Source of the DNA: an uncultured Sphingobacteriaceae bacterium
GTDB lineage: Bacteria; Bacteroidota; Bacteroidia; Sphingobacteriales; Sphingobacteriaceae
Assembly: GCA_946887045.1 (NCBI GenBank)
Contig: CAMPKC010000009.1
Coordinates: 1-64,000 of the forward strand
DNA: 64,000 bases
Reading direction: 5' to 3'
How positions within the stretch are numbered: position 1 is the stretch's first letter; each line of letters begins with the position of its first letter. Shown here one piece after another: positions 21,379 to 36,300 of this stretch. Below the pieces are notes generated by a model. It had not been told where the DNA came from. It ran no database searches and saw nothing but the letters and a program-made list of their open reading frames with translations. Both the position numbers and the translations under genes were made by a program.

Positions 21379-24300
21379 TTATTGAGCTTTTGATCTTAAC
21401 AGGGTAATGTAACCTTTATAGACTTTCCAGGTTCCGCTTACGTTTTTTACCTTTAATACATAGAAGTAAGTGCCTTCGTCCAATCCATTTCCTTCCCAGG
21501 TATTCTCGTAATTTTTCTTTTCGTAAACGGTATTTCCCCAACGGTTGATTATAGAAATTTCATTTTCCGGATATATATTAAGTCCGCGGATTTCGAATGT
21601 TTCGTTGACACCGTCGCCGTTTGGAGTGAATACATTTGGAATCACTAAATCTTTCTCAACTGCCTGTATCACTAAGCTTACTGTAGCTTCATCACAAGCC
21701 CCGGCTGGATCACATGCTTTGTATGTAAATTCATCATTGCCCGTGTAGTCTTTGTCGGGAGTGTAAGTAAAGCTTCCGTCCGAGTTTATACGGATCTGAC
21801 CATGAATAGGTTGCGCTATAATTGTATAAGTTAGCGGATCGGAATTAGGATCAGTATCGTTTTTGTTAACAGCATCAGTTAAGATTTGATTCTCCTTCAA
21901 CGTGAAGTTATCATCATTAGCTACCGGAGATTCATTTACGGGCAATACATTTATAGTTGCAGTGGCATTCGCACACAATCCCATAGGATCACAAGCTTTA
22001 TAAACAAACTTTACCTGGCCAATAAATCCTTGTGCAGGGATATAATTGAATGTTCCGTTCGCCTGGAGGGTTAGGTTACCTCTGGTAGGCAATGAAACTA
22101 TCGAGAAGCTAAGAACATCGCCATTCGGATCACTGTCATTTTGCGAAATATTGCCATCAACCGGGTTGTTCTTAAGAGTAGTATAGATGTCGTCAACCAG
22201 AGCCGGCGGATAATTTACTGCGTTAATTGTAATACTTGCTGTCGCTGTTGCACATAAGCTTTGAGAATCACAAGCTCGGTAATTAAATGTGGTGGTACCA
22301 ACCCAACCTGCATTTGGAGTGAAGGTAAAGCTACCATTTGAGTTAAAATTTATCTGTCCGTTTAGAGGTTGGGTTGCCAGGGTAAACGTTAATGCATCGC
22401 CATCAGGGTCTGTGTCATTTGTAGCTACCGTGCCGGTTAACGAGATGTCTCTATTGCCGTTAAATGTATCGTCAAGTGCAACCGGGGTACAGTTACCCGG
22501 AAGGATTGTACCTGATAAAGATAAAGTACAACCTTTTGAATCAGTCACCAAAACCTGGTAATTTCCGGCTACGACATTCATTAGAGCCGCTTGATTTAAT
22601 AAGGTATTGTTATTCCACTTATAGGTGTAGGGTGCTACTCCTCCGGTAATCGAAGCAGTAATAGAGCCGTCAGCAGTGTTTTTGCAAATAGTTTTGCTTG
22701 TCTGAAGAGCTCCTGCTAATTTACTATTTTGAAGAATAGTTATAGTTTCATTCATTTTACAGCCATTTGCATCCGTAATGGTGACTGTGTACGTACCCGC
22801 CAATAAGTTTGTTACGTTAAATCCAGTTTGAGCCGGAGAAGTGTTCCATGAGTGAGAGTAGGGAGCAGTTCCTCCTGAAACGGATACCGACGCAGTGCCT
22901 GTAGCAGAGCCAAAACATTCAACATCAGTTTTAACGACGGTGGCAGATAAACCAGCTGTCGGTCCAGCGATATTTAGTGGCAGAATTGTTGTGCAACCCT
23001 TCGCATCTTTAACGGTAATTGTGTAGCTTCCTTTTATTAAGCCGGAAAATGTTCCGCTTGACTGGAAGATACTACCATCTATACTATAAGTGTACGGAGC
23101 AGTTCCATTTGATGCTGCAATACTGGCTGATCCGGTAGCATCCGAAAAACAAAGAACAGGACTTTGACTAACTATCGAGGCTGTTAAAGCAGCAGGTTCG
23201 CCGACGGTAACAGAATTTGTTAAAGTAGAGCAGTTGTCTGATACAGTTAAAGTGTAGATTCCGGCCGGTAAATTGTTAAGGGATGCTGTAGTTCCTACAA
23301 CAGTACCAGAAGCATTTTTCCAACTGTAATTTATTGCACCCAAGGCATTAGTAACTGTACCTGCGGTTACACTTCCTGTTGAAGAGCCATAACACGAAAC
23401 ATCGGTTTTAGTAGAAGGAGCAAGCGCTAAAGCTGTAGGTTCTCCGATGGTAACTGCATTGGATTGTGCAGAACAATTGTCTGTCACCGTTAAGGTATAG
23501 TTTCCTGCGGGTAAGTTATTTACAGTTGCAGTAGTTCCTACAACAATTCCTGATGCATTTTTCCAGCTGTAATTGATCGCGCCAACAGCGTTAGTCACTG
23601 TTCCTGCGGTTACACTTCCTGTTGAAGAAGCATTACATAAAGCGTCCGATTTAGAAGAGGCGGCAAGCGCTAAAGGAGCAGGTGCTGCTATAGTAACTGT
23701 ATTTGTAAGAGTAGAGCAGTTGTCTGATACGGTTAATGTGTAGTTTCCTGCAGGCAAGTTGCTTACCGTAGCAGTGGTTCCTACAACGGTACCTGAAGAA
23801 TTTTTCCAGCTATAACTGATTGGCCCGACAGCGTTGGTTACGGCTCCGGCAGTTACAGTTCCGGTTGAAGTAGCGTTGCAATTTGCATCTGTTTTAGAAG
23901 AAGATGCAAGAGTCAAAGCAGCCGGTTCGGCAATGGTGACAGAATTGCTTAAGGTAGAGCAGTTGTCTGATACCGTTAAGGTATAACTGCCAGCAGGAAG
24001 GTTGTTTATCGAAGGCGTAGTCCCTACCACAGTACCTGAAGCATTCTTCCAGCTGTAACTAAGAGTGCCCAGTGCGTTTGTTACCGCACCTGCGGTCACA
24101 CTTCCTGTTGACGAAGCATTACATAAAGCATCGGTTTTGGAAGACGCAGCGAGGGTTAAAGCGGCTGGCTCGGCAATAGTAACTGTGTTTGTTAGGGTAG
24201 AGCAGTTATCGCTTAGGGTTAACGTATACGTTCCTGCAGGAAGATTATTCACCGTAGCGGAAGTTCCTACCACAGTACCAGAAGCGTTTTTCCAGCTGTA

Positions 24301-27300
24301 GTTGATTGAACCTACAGCGTTGATTACAGCTCCGGCAGATACACTTCCTGTTGAAGCAGCATTACATAAAGCATCTGTTTTAGAAGAAGGCGCAAGCGCT
24401 AAAGCAACAGGTTCTTCGATAGTAACCGAATTGCTTACAGTAGAGCAGTTGTCTGTTACGGTTAAGGTATAAGTGCCGGCGGGAAGGTTGTTTACCGCAG
24501 TGGTAGTTCCCACCACGATACCCGCAGCATTTTTCCAGCTGTAGCTTATAGTACCTAATGCATTTGTTACGGCACCAGCAGTTACGCTTCCTGTTGAGGT
24601 GGCGTTGCAGGTCGCATCTGTTTTAGAAGAAGGTGCGAGCGCTAAAGCAGCAGGCTCAGTAACGGTAACTGAGTTTGATCGGGCAGAGCAGTTGTCGCTT
24701 ACGGTTAAAGTGTACGTTCCGGCAGGAAGATTATTTACGGTAGCAGTAGTTCCCACAATTGTATTAGCAGCATTTTTCCAGCTGTAGCTGATTGCGCCCA
24801 CTGCGTTTGTTACAGCTCCTGCAGTTACGCTCCCGGTTGAAGTGGCATTGCAGGTTGCATCTGTTTTAGAAGAAGCAGCCAGTGCTAAAGCGGCAGGTTC
24901 AGTAATGGTAACTGAATTAGTTCTGCTGAAGCAGTTGTCTGTTACTGTTAAGGTATAAGTTCCGGCAGGAAGGTTGCTTACTGTGGCAGTCGTTCCAACC
25001 TCAGTATTAGCAGCGTTTTTCCAGCTGTAGTTTATCGTACCCACAGCGTTTGTTACCGCCCCTGCAGTCACACTTCCTGTTGAAGCAGCATTACAGCTTG
25101 CATCAGTTTTGCTTGAAGCTGCAAGTGCTAGCGCAGCAGGTTGGGCGATGGTAACGGTGTTGATTAAGGCAGAACAGTTGTCGTTCACTGTTAAAGTGTA
25201 GATTCCGGCAGGTAGGTTGCTTACTGTAGCAGTTGTTCCAACCACCGTACCAGCAGCATTGGTCCAGCTGTAATTTACAGTACCTACAGCATTGCTTACT
25301 GTTCCTGCTGTTACCGTACCGCTTGAAGCACCATTACATAATGCGTCAGTTTTAGAAGGAGCCTCCATCGCTAAAGCAGCAGGTTGATCAATGGTAACTG
25401 TATTGCTTAAGCTGGAGCAGTTATCTGTAACCGTTAATGTATAAGTCCCGGCAGGCAGATTATTAACCGTAGCCGTAGTTCCGACAATAGCACCAGAAAT
25501 ATTTTTCCAGTTGTAGTTAATGGTACCAACCGCGTTTGCCACGGCACCAGCGGTAACAGTGCCGGTTGCAGCGGCATTACATAAAGCGTCTGTTTTGGAA
25601 GAAGCCGCAAGAGCCAGGGCAGCGGGTTCTTCAATAGTTACAGTATTGCTTAGAGTCGAGCAGTTGTCGTTCACAGTTAAGGTATAGACACCTGCAGGCA
25701 GGTCGCTGACAGTTTCAGTAGTTCCTACCACGGTTCCTGAAGCATTTTTCCAGCTGTATATTACAGTACCTACGGCATTTGTTACCGTACCTGCGGTTAC
25801 ACTTCCGGTTGAAGAAGCATTACATAAAGCATCAATTTTAGACGATGTACCAAGTGTTAAAGCAGCAGGTTCTTCAACTATCACTGAATTTATAGAAGCA
25901 GTACAGTTGTTAGCATCTTTAACAATCAAATTATACGATCCAGCGCCAAGAGTGCTAAACGTACCGTCGGCCTGGAAAGGGCTATTATTGATACTATAAG
26001 AATATGGAGCGGTGCCAGCGGTTCCCTGAACAGTTATCGAACCTGTTTGAGTTCCAAAGCAATTAACATCAGTTTTATTTGTTACCGTAGCCAGAAGCAG
26101 GGCAGGTTGATTTACATTAATGGTTCCGGTTAAAGGAATACATCCGTTTGCATCGGTGATACTATAAGGAAGGGCTGTTCCGGCAGCAACGTTATTAAAT
26201 AATCCGCTTGTGTTAGTTTCTCCATTAAACGTGTAAGATATTGGCGCAATTCCGCCAGTGGCGACAAATGTAATTGTCGCTGTTTCTCCATAACATTTTA
26301 TCGGAGAAGTAGCTGTTGCGCTGCTTAAGATTATTTGATCAGGCTCAGTAATTGTGATTGATTGCAATGTGCTGCAAGAATTCGCATCCGTAACAGTAAC
26401 GCTGTACGTTCCAGCTTTTAACCCTGTGGCCGTAGCAGTGGTTTGCGCAGGTACTGAATTCCATAAATATGAATAGCCGGATCCCGGCGTTCCGCCTGAC
26501 GCAGTGATTGTGGCCGTAGTAGTGCCTCCGTAACAGCTAATAGCCGCGCCTTGCGATATGACAGCGCTGAGAGGAGAGGCCGGACTTGTTATAGTTACGG
26601 GAATAGTAACGGTACATCCATTGTTATCTTTAACCGTAATTGTGTAATTATCAGCAGCAAGTGCTGAGAAAGTGCCTCCTGACTGGAAAGTAGTACCGTC
26701 TTTGCTAAAGGTATATGGTGGTGTTCCGCCCGTAACTGTTACATCAATTTCGCCATCTGTAATCTCAGCACAGCTGATATTCTTTTTCGATACCGTAGAT
26801 ACAATTGGATTCGGTTCGGTGATTACGACATCCTGACTTAAAGAACATCCATTTTGATCTGTAACTGTGACGCGGTAGTCAGTTCCTGAAATGAGTGCGC
26901 GATCAACTGTGTAAGGTGCTTTCCCGCCTGTAATGTCTAATATTATGCTACTTGAGGTAGCAGAGCCGCTGCACAAAATAGTTGCGGTAGTTATAGTGAG
27001 TTGTAGGGCTTCCGGATTCTGTAATACTAATCTATAAGTTGCAGAACAACCATTCTGGTCAGTAACCGTAAGCAGGTGTTCTCCGGCGGCTATGGCTGTG
27101 AAGGTTGAAGCGCCAGGAGTAGGGTGGGCCACGCCATTAAGACTATATGTATAGCCCGGAGTTCCTCCGGTTGCGGATGCGTTTATAGTAGTTGTGCCCG
27201 CATTACATAAAATATCAGATGCAGATGCTGATAAAACCAATGCAGCAGGTTCGGAAATAGTTACGGAAGATGATATCTGTGAACAACCATTTGCATCTGT

Positions 27301-30300
27301 TACAGTTACGATATAAATACCTGCTGAAAGCGCATTTTGCTGAGGTGCTGAAATTGGGTTTCCATCTTTTGTCCAGGTATAACTATAGTTAGGAGTTCCA
27401 CCGCTGGTTGTCATCGATACAGCTCCGTCGGTACCGCCGTTACAGGTTACGTCTTTGGTTTTTGTGAGAGTAACTGCCAGGAGAGTAGGCTCAGTAATGG
27501 TAACTGAATTGGTAAGGGTAGAGCAGTCGTCGCTTACGGTTAAAGTGTACGTTCCGGCAGGAAGATTATTTACGGTAGCAGTAGTTCCCACAATTGTATT
27601 AGCAGCATTTTTCCAGCTGTAGCTGATTGCGCCCACTGCGTTTGTTACAGCTCCTGCAGTTACGCTCCCGGTTGAAGTGGCATTGCAGGTTGCATCTGTT
27701 TTAGAAGAAGCAGCCAGTGCTAAAGCGGCAGGTTCAGTAATGGTAACTGAATTAGTTCTGCTGAAGCAGTTGTCTGTTACTGTTAAGGTATAAGTTCCGG
27801 CAGGAAGGTTGCTTACTGTGGCAGTCGTTCCAACCTCAGTATTAGCAGCGTTTTTCCAGCTGTAGTTTATCGTACCCACAGCGTTTGTTACCGCCCCTGC
27901 AGTCACACTTCCTGTTGAAGCAGCATTACAGCTTGCATCAGTTTTGCTTGAAGCTGCAAGTGCTAGCGCAGCAGGTTGGGCGATGGTAACGGTGTTGATT
28001 AAGGCAGAACAGTTGTCGTTCACTGTTAAAGTGTAGATTCCGGCAGGTAGGTTGCTTACTGTAGCAGTTGTTCCAACCACCGTACCAGCAGCATTGGTCC
28101 AGCTGTAATTTACAGTACCTACAGCATTGCTTACTGTTCCTGCTGTTACCGTACCGCTTGAAGCACCATTACATAATGCGTCAGTTTTAGAAGGAGCCTC
28201 CATCGCTAAAGCAGCAGGTTGATCAATGGTAACTGTATTGCTTAAGCTGGAGCAGTTATCTGTAACCGTTAATGTATAAGTCCCGGCAGGCAGATTATTA
28301 ACCGTAGCCGTAGTTCCGACAATAGCACCAGAAATATTTTTCCAGTTGTAGTTAATGGTACCAACCGCGTTTGCCACGGCACCAGCGGTAACAGTGCCGG
28401 TTGCAGCGGCATTACATAAAGCGTCTGTTTTGGAAGAAGCCGCAAGAGCCAGGGCAGCGGGTTCTTCAATAGTTACAGTATTGCTTAGAGTCGAGCAGTT
28501 GTCGTTCACAGTTAAGGTATAGACACCTGCAGGCAGGTCACTGACAGTTTCAGTAGTTCCTACCACGGTTCCGGAAGCGTTTTTCCAGCTGTAAATTGCA
28601 GTACCTATGGCATTTGTTACCGTACCCGCGGTTACACTTCCATCATTTCCGCCGCGACAGGTTACATCAGTTTTAGAAGAAACTGCCAGAGCTAAGGCAG
28701 CTGGTTCAGCAATGGTAACAGTATTCGTTAAGTTCGAGCAGTCATCTGTTACGGTTAAAGTATAAGTGCCTGCAGGAAGGTTGCTTACGGTTGCTGTAGT
28801 TCCCACAATAGTGTTTGCAGCATTTTTCCAGCTGTAGTTAACCGCCCCAACAGGATTGGTGACGGTTCCCGCAGTAATTGTTCCGTCAGAAGCGCCGTGA
28901 CATAAAGCATCCGTTTTGTATGAAGAGCCAAGTACTAAAGCCGGAGGTTCAGCAATGGTCACTGTATTCGATAAACTCGAACAGTTATCAGTTACGGTTA
29001 AAGTATAAGCTCCTGCTGGTAGGTTATTCACCGTAGGCGTTGTTCCTACCACACTTCCTGAGGCATTTTTCCAATTGTAAGTAACTGTACCTACAGCATT
29101 GCTTACCGCTCCAGCGGTCACAGATCCTGTAGAGGCAGCATTACACAATGCATCGGTTTTGCTGGAAACGCCAAGTGCTAAAGCAGGAGGCTCTGAGATA
29201 CTGACAGTATTAATTAATGTATTACAATTATCACTAACCGTAAGGGTATAAGTGCCGGCTGGCAGATTGCTTACTGTAGCTGTAGAGCCCACTACAATTC
29301 CGGAAGCATTTGTCCAGCTATAGTTTACTGTACCTACTGCATTGTTTACGGTTCCTGCGGTTACAGTGCCGGTTGAAGTACCATTACACAAAGCATCCGT
29401 TTTACTTGAAGGGGAAAGAGCCAGAGCAGCCGGTTCGCCAACTATTACTGAATTGCTTCGGGTAGAACAATTATCGTTGATTGTAACGGTATAAGTTCCG
29501 GCCGGGAGGTTACTTACTGAAGCGGTAGATCCCACCACAGTACCTGAAGCATTTGTCCAGCTGTATTGAATTGTACCAACTGCGTTTGTCACGGCCCCAG
29601 CAGTCACGCTTCCAGTTGAAGCAGCATTGCATAAAGCGTCAGTTTTAGAAGAAGAGGCAAGAGCCAAAGCCGCAGGTTCACTTATTGTAACTGTATTACT
29701 GAGGCTGGTGCAATCGTCGGTTACGGTCAAAGTGTAAGTTCCTGCCGGAAGATTATTAACCGAAGCAGTAGTTCCTACAATAGTATTGGCAGCATTCTTC
29801 CAGCTGTAGCTAATTGCGCCCACGGCATTGGTTACGGCACCCGCAGTTACGCTTCCTGTTGAAGTGGCGTTGCAGCTTGCGTCGGTTTTTGAAGAAGTAG
29901 CCAGTGCTAAAGCAGCCGGTTCCTCAATCGTAACTGAATTGGATAGGGTAGAGCAGTCGTCTGTTACGGTCAGGGTGTATGTTCCCGCAGGAAGGTTACT
30001 TACCGTTGCCGTAGTCCCAACAATAGTATTAGCAGCATTCTTCCAGCTATAATTTATTGTACCGACAGCGTTGGTCACTGTCCCCGCAGTCACACTTCCT
30101 GTTGAAGACCCATTGCATGAAGCATCTGTTTTCGAAGAAGTGGCCAGCGCTAAAGCTGCCGGTTCACCGATAGTAACAGAGTTTGTTAAGGTAGAGCAGT
30201 CATCTGTTACGGTTAAAGTATAAGTTCCTGCTGGAAGATTACTAACGGAAGCAGTAGTTCCTACAACAGTATTCGCAGCATTTTTCCAACTGTAAATGGT

Positions 30301-33300
30301 TGTACCGATAGCGTTCGTCACTGTCCCAGCTGTTACGCTTCCAGTTGAAGCAGCGTGGCATACAGCGTCAGTTTTTGAAGAGGCAGCAAGGGTTAGAGCA
30401 GCGGGCTCAGCAATTGTTACCGAATTGGATAGGGCAGAGCAGTTGTCGGTAACTGTTAAAGTATAAGTGCCTGCAGGGAGGTTGTTTACCGAAGCAGTAG
30501 TTCCCACTATAGTATTAGCAGCATTCTTCCAGCTGTAGTTTACAGTACCCAAGGCATTGGTCACTGTTCCTGCGGTTACACTTCCTGTCGAAGTGGCATT
30601 ACATAGAGCGTCGGTTTTAGAAGAAGCAGCTAGAGCCAAAGCAGCAGGCTCATCAATTGTTACTGAATTAGATAGGGTAGAACAGTCATCATTAACCGAT
30701 AATGTATAAGTTCCGGCTGGAAGGTTATTTACGGTCGCAGTCGTTCCTACCACAGTGCCTGAAGCATTCTTCCAGCTGTAAATAATTGTTCCAACAGCAT
30801 TTGTTACAGTTCCGGCAGTTACACTTCCTGTTGAAGCAGCATTGCATAAAGCATCAGTTTTAGATGAAGCGGCAAGGCTTAAAGCGGCTGGCTGCACTAT
30901 TGTTATTTCCTGATCAGCCGTACAGTTATTAGCATCTTTTACAAGAACAGTGTAGGTCCCGGCTGCCAGGTTAGCAAATGTTCCGCTTGTTTGGAAATTT
31001 ACTCCGTCTGCGCTGAAAGTATATGGCGCAGTACCATTTCTTCCTTCAATAGTTATCGAACCGGTTTGAGTTCCAAAACAAGTGGCGTCTGTCACATCTG
31101 TCACCAGAGCCAGAAGTAAAGCCGGTTCCGTTACATCAATGGTTCCTGTTACCGGAGTACATCCGTTTGCATCTGTTATACTGTAAGGCAGGGCAGTTCC
31201 GGCGGCAACGTTATTAAATATTCCGCTTGTGTTAGTTTCTCCATTAAACGTGTAAGAGAAAGGAGCTACGCCACCGGTGGCAGCAAATGTTACAGAAGCT
31301 TTTTCTCCGAAACACTTTATTGGCGTGGTAACTGCAGCACTTGTTAAGCTGATCGGATCGGGCTGGGTGATAGTAATTGACTCAGTTTGTGCACATCCAT
31401 TAGCATCTGTAACAGTGACACTATAAGTTCCGGCTTCTAACCCGGTTGCGGTAGCAGCAGTTTGGGCCGGTACGGTATTCCATAAATAAGAATAGCCAGA
31501 TCCTATTGTGCCTCCCGAAGCAGTAACCGTAGCAGTGCTGGTACCCCCTTCGCAACTTATGGCGGTTCCCTGGGCTATAACAGCACTTAGCGTGGATGCC
31601 GGACTGCTTAGGGTTACCGGAATTTCAACTGTGCAACCATTGGCGTCTTTAACTGTAATCGTGTAATTTCCGACTGCCAGGTTTCCGAAAACCCCCGAGG
31701 TGTTTGAGAAATCTACAGCATCTAAACTATAAGTGTACGGTCCCGTGCCGCCAGTTACTTCCAGATTGATTTTTCCGTCAGTAAGACCAAAACAGCTGAT
31801 GTTTTCCTTAGAAACTTCTACCAACATAGGATTGGGTTCGGTAATCACAATATCCTGGCTTGATGTACATCCGCTTTGATCTGTTACAGTAACCCTGTAA
31901 GTAGTCCCTGATAATAGTGTAGTGGTCACAGTATAAGGCGCTGTACCACCATTAACGTTAACAACGATACTGTTTGAAGAACTTGAACCGCTACAAAGGA
32001 TCGGGTTAGTTGTGATAGTAAACTGAAGTGCTTCCGGTTCTTGTATTACCAGTCGGTATGATGCCGTGCAACCATTTAAATCGGTTACATTAATGGTGTG
32101 TTCGCCTGCTGTTATCCCGCTAAAATTTGCCGAAGCCTGGGATGGCCCGCCGTCGATGCTGTAAGTATAGGCTGCGGTTCCGCCAGTTGCAGATGCAGTT
32201 ACGGTTGTTGTGCCTCCGGCACATGCAATATCGGCAGCAGAAGCTGATGCTATTAATATGGCAGGTTCAGAAATAGTAAAGGAATTCGAAACATCTGTAC
32301 ATCCATTATTATCTGTTACCGTAACCAGATACACACCAGCAGAAAGGGCATTCAGATCGGGTGCAGCAATAGCGTTTCCATCTTTTGTCCATGAGTAAGT
32401 GTACGCCGGCGTTCCGCCATTGGCTGTAACCGTTACTGATCCGTCGTTTCCACCATTACAACTTACATCTTTTGTTTTTACAGCCGAAATTGTCAGGGCC
32501 GCCGACGGTTCAGTGATTGTGATCGTTTGGGTTACAGGAGTGCAAGCATTTGCATCAGTTACTGTCACCTCGTATGTTCCCGCGGACAGGGCATTAAGGT
32601 CCGGTGCGCTTATACTAAGGCCATTTTTTTTCCATGAATAAGAATAACCAGGTGTTCCTCCGGTTACGATTAGTTGAATTATGCCGGTATTGGATCCGAA
32701 ACATGAAGCATCTGATTTATTGTATGCAACATTTATCGGAGTAGGCTGATTTATTTGTAGACTAAGTGCATAGGTACATCCTTTAGAATCTGTAATCGTT
32801 ACCGAATATAACCCAGATGGCAGGCTGGTTCTGTTAGCAGAGGTTGCGCCATCGTTCCATAAATATGAATACGTTGATGTTCCCCCGGTCACGGCTAAAT
32901 TGATAGAGCCGTTCGTTCCGTTGTAGCAAGTAACATCCTGTTGTGTTGCTGTTGCCAAAAGCGGCGCAGTAGGTTGAGTAATGGTTATATCAGAGCTTAC
33001 GGTCGAACAACCATTCATGTCGATCACCTTCACTGAATACGTGCCGGCTGAGAGCCCACTTAAGTTTTGAGATGTTGCACCGTTAGACCACTCATAAAAA
33101 TATGATCCGGATCCTCCCGTAGCGGAAATGTTTATGGCACCTGAATTATCCCCAAAGCAATTGACGTCTGTTTTTTGAGTTATGCTAACGCTAATTGGAA
33201 TTGGATCGGTAATTGTAACCGAACCCTGGGACGAAACACAATTGTTCGCGTCAGTTACGACAACTGTATAAGTTCCGGCAAGCAGACTAGTTATTTCTGA

Positions 33301-36300
33301 ACTTGTCTGGCCGTTTGACCATAAATAAGTGTAAGGCGCTGTTCCTCCCGTTACCATAACATCAGCAGATCCCAAGTTTTGGCCTGGACAAAGATTGTCG
33401 GTTTGGCTGATGCTTAAAACAAGATTCGCAGGCTCATAGATTCTGGAATTGAAATCATATGTACATCCTTTCGAGTCAATTATCTGACCCGAGTAAATTG
33501 CAGCTCCCAGCGATGTTCTGGTATTTGTCTCTTCGCCAGTTGACCATTTTACAGTATATGGCCCGGTTCCGCCTGAAGGGGTTACGGTGATTTTACCGGT
33601 TTGAGCACCAAAACATTTAACGTCCTCCGTTACGATGCTTGCGCTGATTGGAGAAGCCGGTTGATTAATGGTAAACGATTGAGTGCTTTGGCAATCTTTA
33701 GAGTCAATTACCGTAACCTCATAATTTCCGGCTGTAAGAGTGGTTATATCTTCTGTTGTCTGTCCGTTTGACCAGATATAACGATAAGGTGCAGTTCCGC
33801 CACTAACCGAAATGTTAACCGCTCCTGTGTTTCCGCCAAAACAATTCACTGGTGTTAAGGTGGCCGTTATGGTAACAGGTTGAGCTGGTTCACTGATAAT
33901 TATGCCTGTAATCGGGAAAGTACAACCGTTCGCATCGGTTATTGTTACCGAATAAGCTGCTGCTGGAAGTGTGTTTAAATTAGCTGTTGTTGAACCATTC
34001 GACCATAAATACGTGTACGGAGCGGTTCCACCATTACCACTGAGGGTAATCGATCCATCGGTCTCTCCAGAACAGCTGACGTTTGTAGTTGCAGCGGTAA
34101 AGTTCATTGCTGCCACCGGCTGATTGATGGTAATATTTAAAGTAGCCTGGCAACCTTTACTGTCTGTGATGGTAGCAGTAAAGGGACCCGCAGGCAGACT
34201 GCTGATCTCCAGGTTTCCTGAGATCGTATTTCCCATATAAGTATATGGTGCAGTACCTCCACTAATTTCAATGCTTACCGATCCCGTTTGAGCGCCAAAA
34301 CAATTTACATCAACTTGCGTCGACGTAAGAGTTAACACAGAAGGCTGAGTTAAAGTGATGGATTTGAAAGTGGTACATCCGGCAGCATCGGTTACGGTAA
34401 CATTATAAGTGCCAGCTGCCAGCCCGGTGCGATTGCTTACATTATTCGAGCCAGATGGAAGATCTGCCCATGCATAAGTATATGTTCCTGCTCCACCGGT
34501 GGTAGCTAAGCTTATCTGCCCGTCATTCGCGTTATTACAAGTAATATTTACAGCCGTAGGAGTAATAACTATAGGTGCAGGAGCTGTTATTTCAAATTCT
34601 AAAGTTTTTTGACATAATTGCGCATCAGTTACTGTTAACGTATATGAACCCTCAGAAAGATTGCTTATATCTTTCGTGCTGGCTCCGTTAGACCATGAAT
34701 ACGAATAATTAGCGGTACCTCCGCTAACATTCACTGAGATCGATCCATCTGATCCCTGATTACATGTTACGTTTTGTAATGCAGATTGTGTAATTGATAA
34801 TGGTGCTGCGGGCTGAGTGATATCTACTACCAGTGAGTTTAATTCACATCCTGTATTATCCAGAATCTTGATTGTGTAGGTTCCTGCAATGAGGTTATTA
34901 CGGGTAGCTGTATTTAAAGATGCATTATCGCTCCAAATATATTGGTAGGGTCCGTTACCACCAGAAACACTTATGTTTATACTGCCCGTATTATCTCCAT
35001 AGCACTTAACATTTGCATGTGATGATTCAATGATAATAGGAGGCTCTACAGAATAAGGAACTACTTTCGTTTGTATACATCCGTAAAAATCCTGCACTGT
35101 TAGCAGAGATGAAGTTGCGTCAATAGTCGAATACGACTTTGTATAAGGTTGCGTGCCACCACTGATGTCTATACTGATACTCGTCGTAGGATCAGACCCT
35201 GCGCAAATAATATCAATCTGTCTTACATCAATAACTATAGGTAAAGGGTCATTTAATACAATATTTTTTACAATAGAACATCCGCTCTGATCGGTAACAG
35301 TAACCTGATAAGTGCCCTCGGTTAAAGTGTTCAGATCAGACGATGAAATAGCAGCGCCGTCCTTTGTCCAGCTGTAGGCGTAAGGACCCACACCACCTGT
35401 TGTTGAACTTAACGTTATCGAACCATTAGTTCCACCGACACATGTTGGGTTAACCGATGTAAAATTAGATTGTATTTGCGTTGGTTGAGAAACGTTTAAT
35501 GTGAGCGTCTCAATACATCCTTTAGCATCCGTAACAGTTACCGTGTAATTTCCGGCGGTAAGATTATTAATGTCTTGAGCGAACTTACCATTTGACCAGT
35601 TGTACGTATAAGGGCTCGTTCCTCCCGTGACTGAAATATCAATACTGCCGGTGTTGCCGCCGTAACAGTTAACATTCGCTACGGTGCCAGTAACACTGAT
35701 TGCTGAAACTGGTTGTGCTACCGTGACAGTTAAGTTTTTTGAACAGCCTTTTGAATCAGATACGGTAACCGTGTAATCCCCGGCCAGCAAATTAGTAAGG
35801 TCCTGAGATGTTGATGCGTTTGTCCACGAATAGGTATAGGGCGCTGCTCCGCCGCTTACCGACAAGTTTATAGCTCCAGTACTTGAGCCAAAACATGTTA
35901 CATCTGTCGTAACGCTGGTTAAAATTATCTCAGGGGCTTGAGTGAGAGTTACGCTTGTGTTTGATGTACATCCTTTAGAATCTGTTACTGTTACTGAATA
36001 GGTTCCTGCAGGTAAAGTGGAAAGGTCTTCGTTCGATGACGTATAACCTGAAGATACATTTGTCCACGCATACGCAAACGGCGCAGTACCACCGCTAACT
36101 GTTAAATTAATGGCTCCTGTACTGCTTCCAAAACAATTGATATTAGTCTGGGCGGTAGATAAAGAGATAGCAGTTGGCTGTGTAATAATGATGATCTTAA
36201 CAGCTGTACATCCTTTGCTATCCGTTATGGTTACATTGTAGGTGCCAGCAGACAAGCCTGAAATACTGCTAGTAGTAGCTCCTGTATTCCACAAATAGGT

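Noticed and set aside
24065..32641. Several rightward open frames of 60-80 codons within the adhesin gene
   Set aside because: They recur at the repeat period and are antisense shadows of the KTD and SprB repeats, with Val/Ala-rich low-complexity products.
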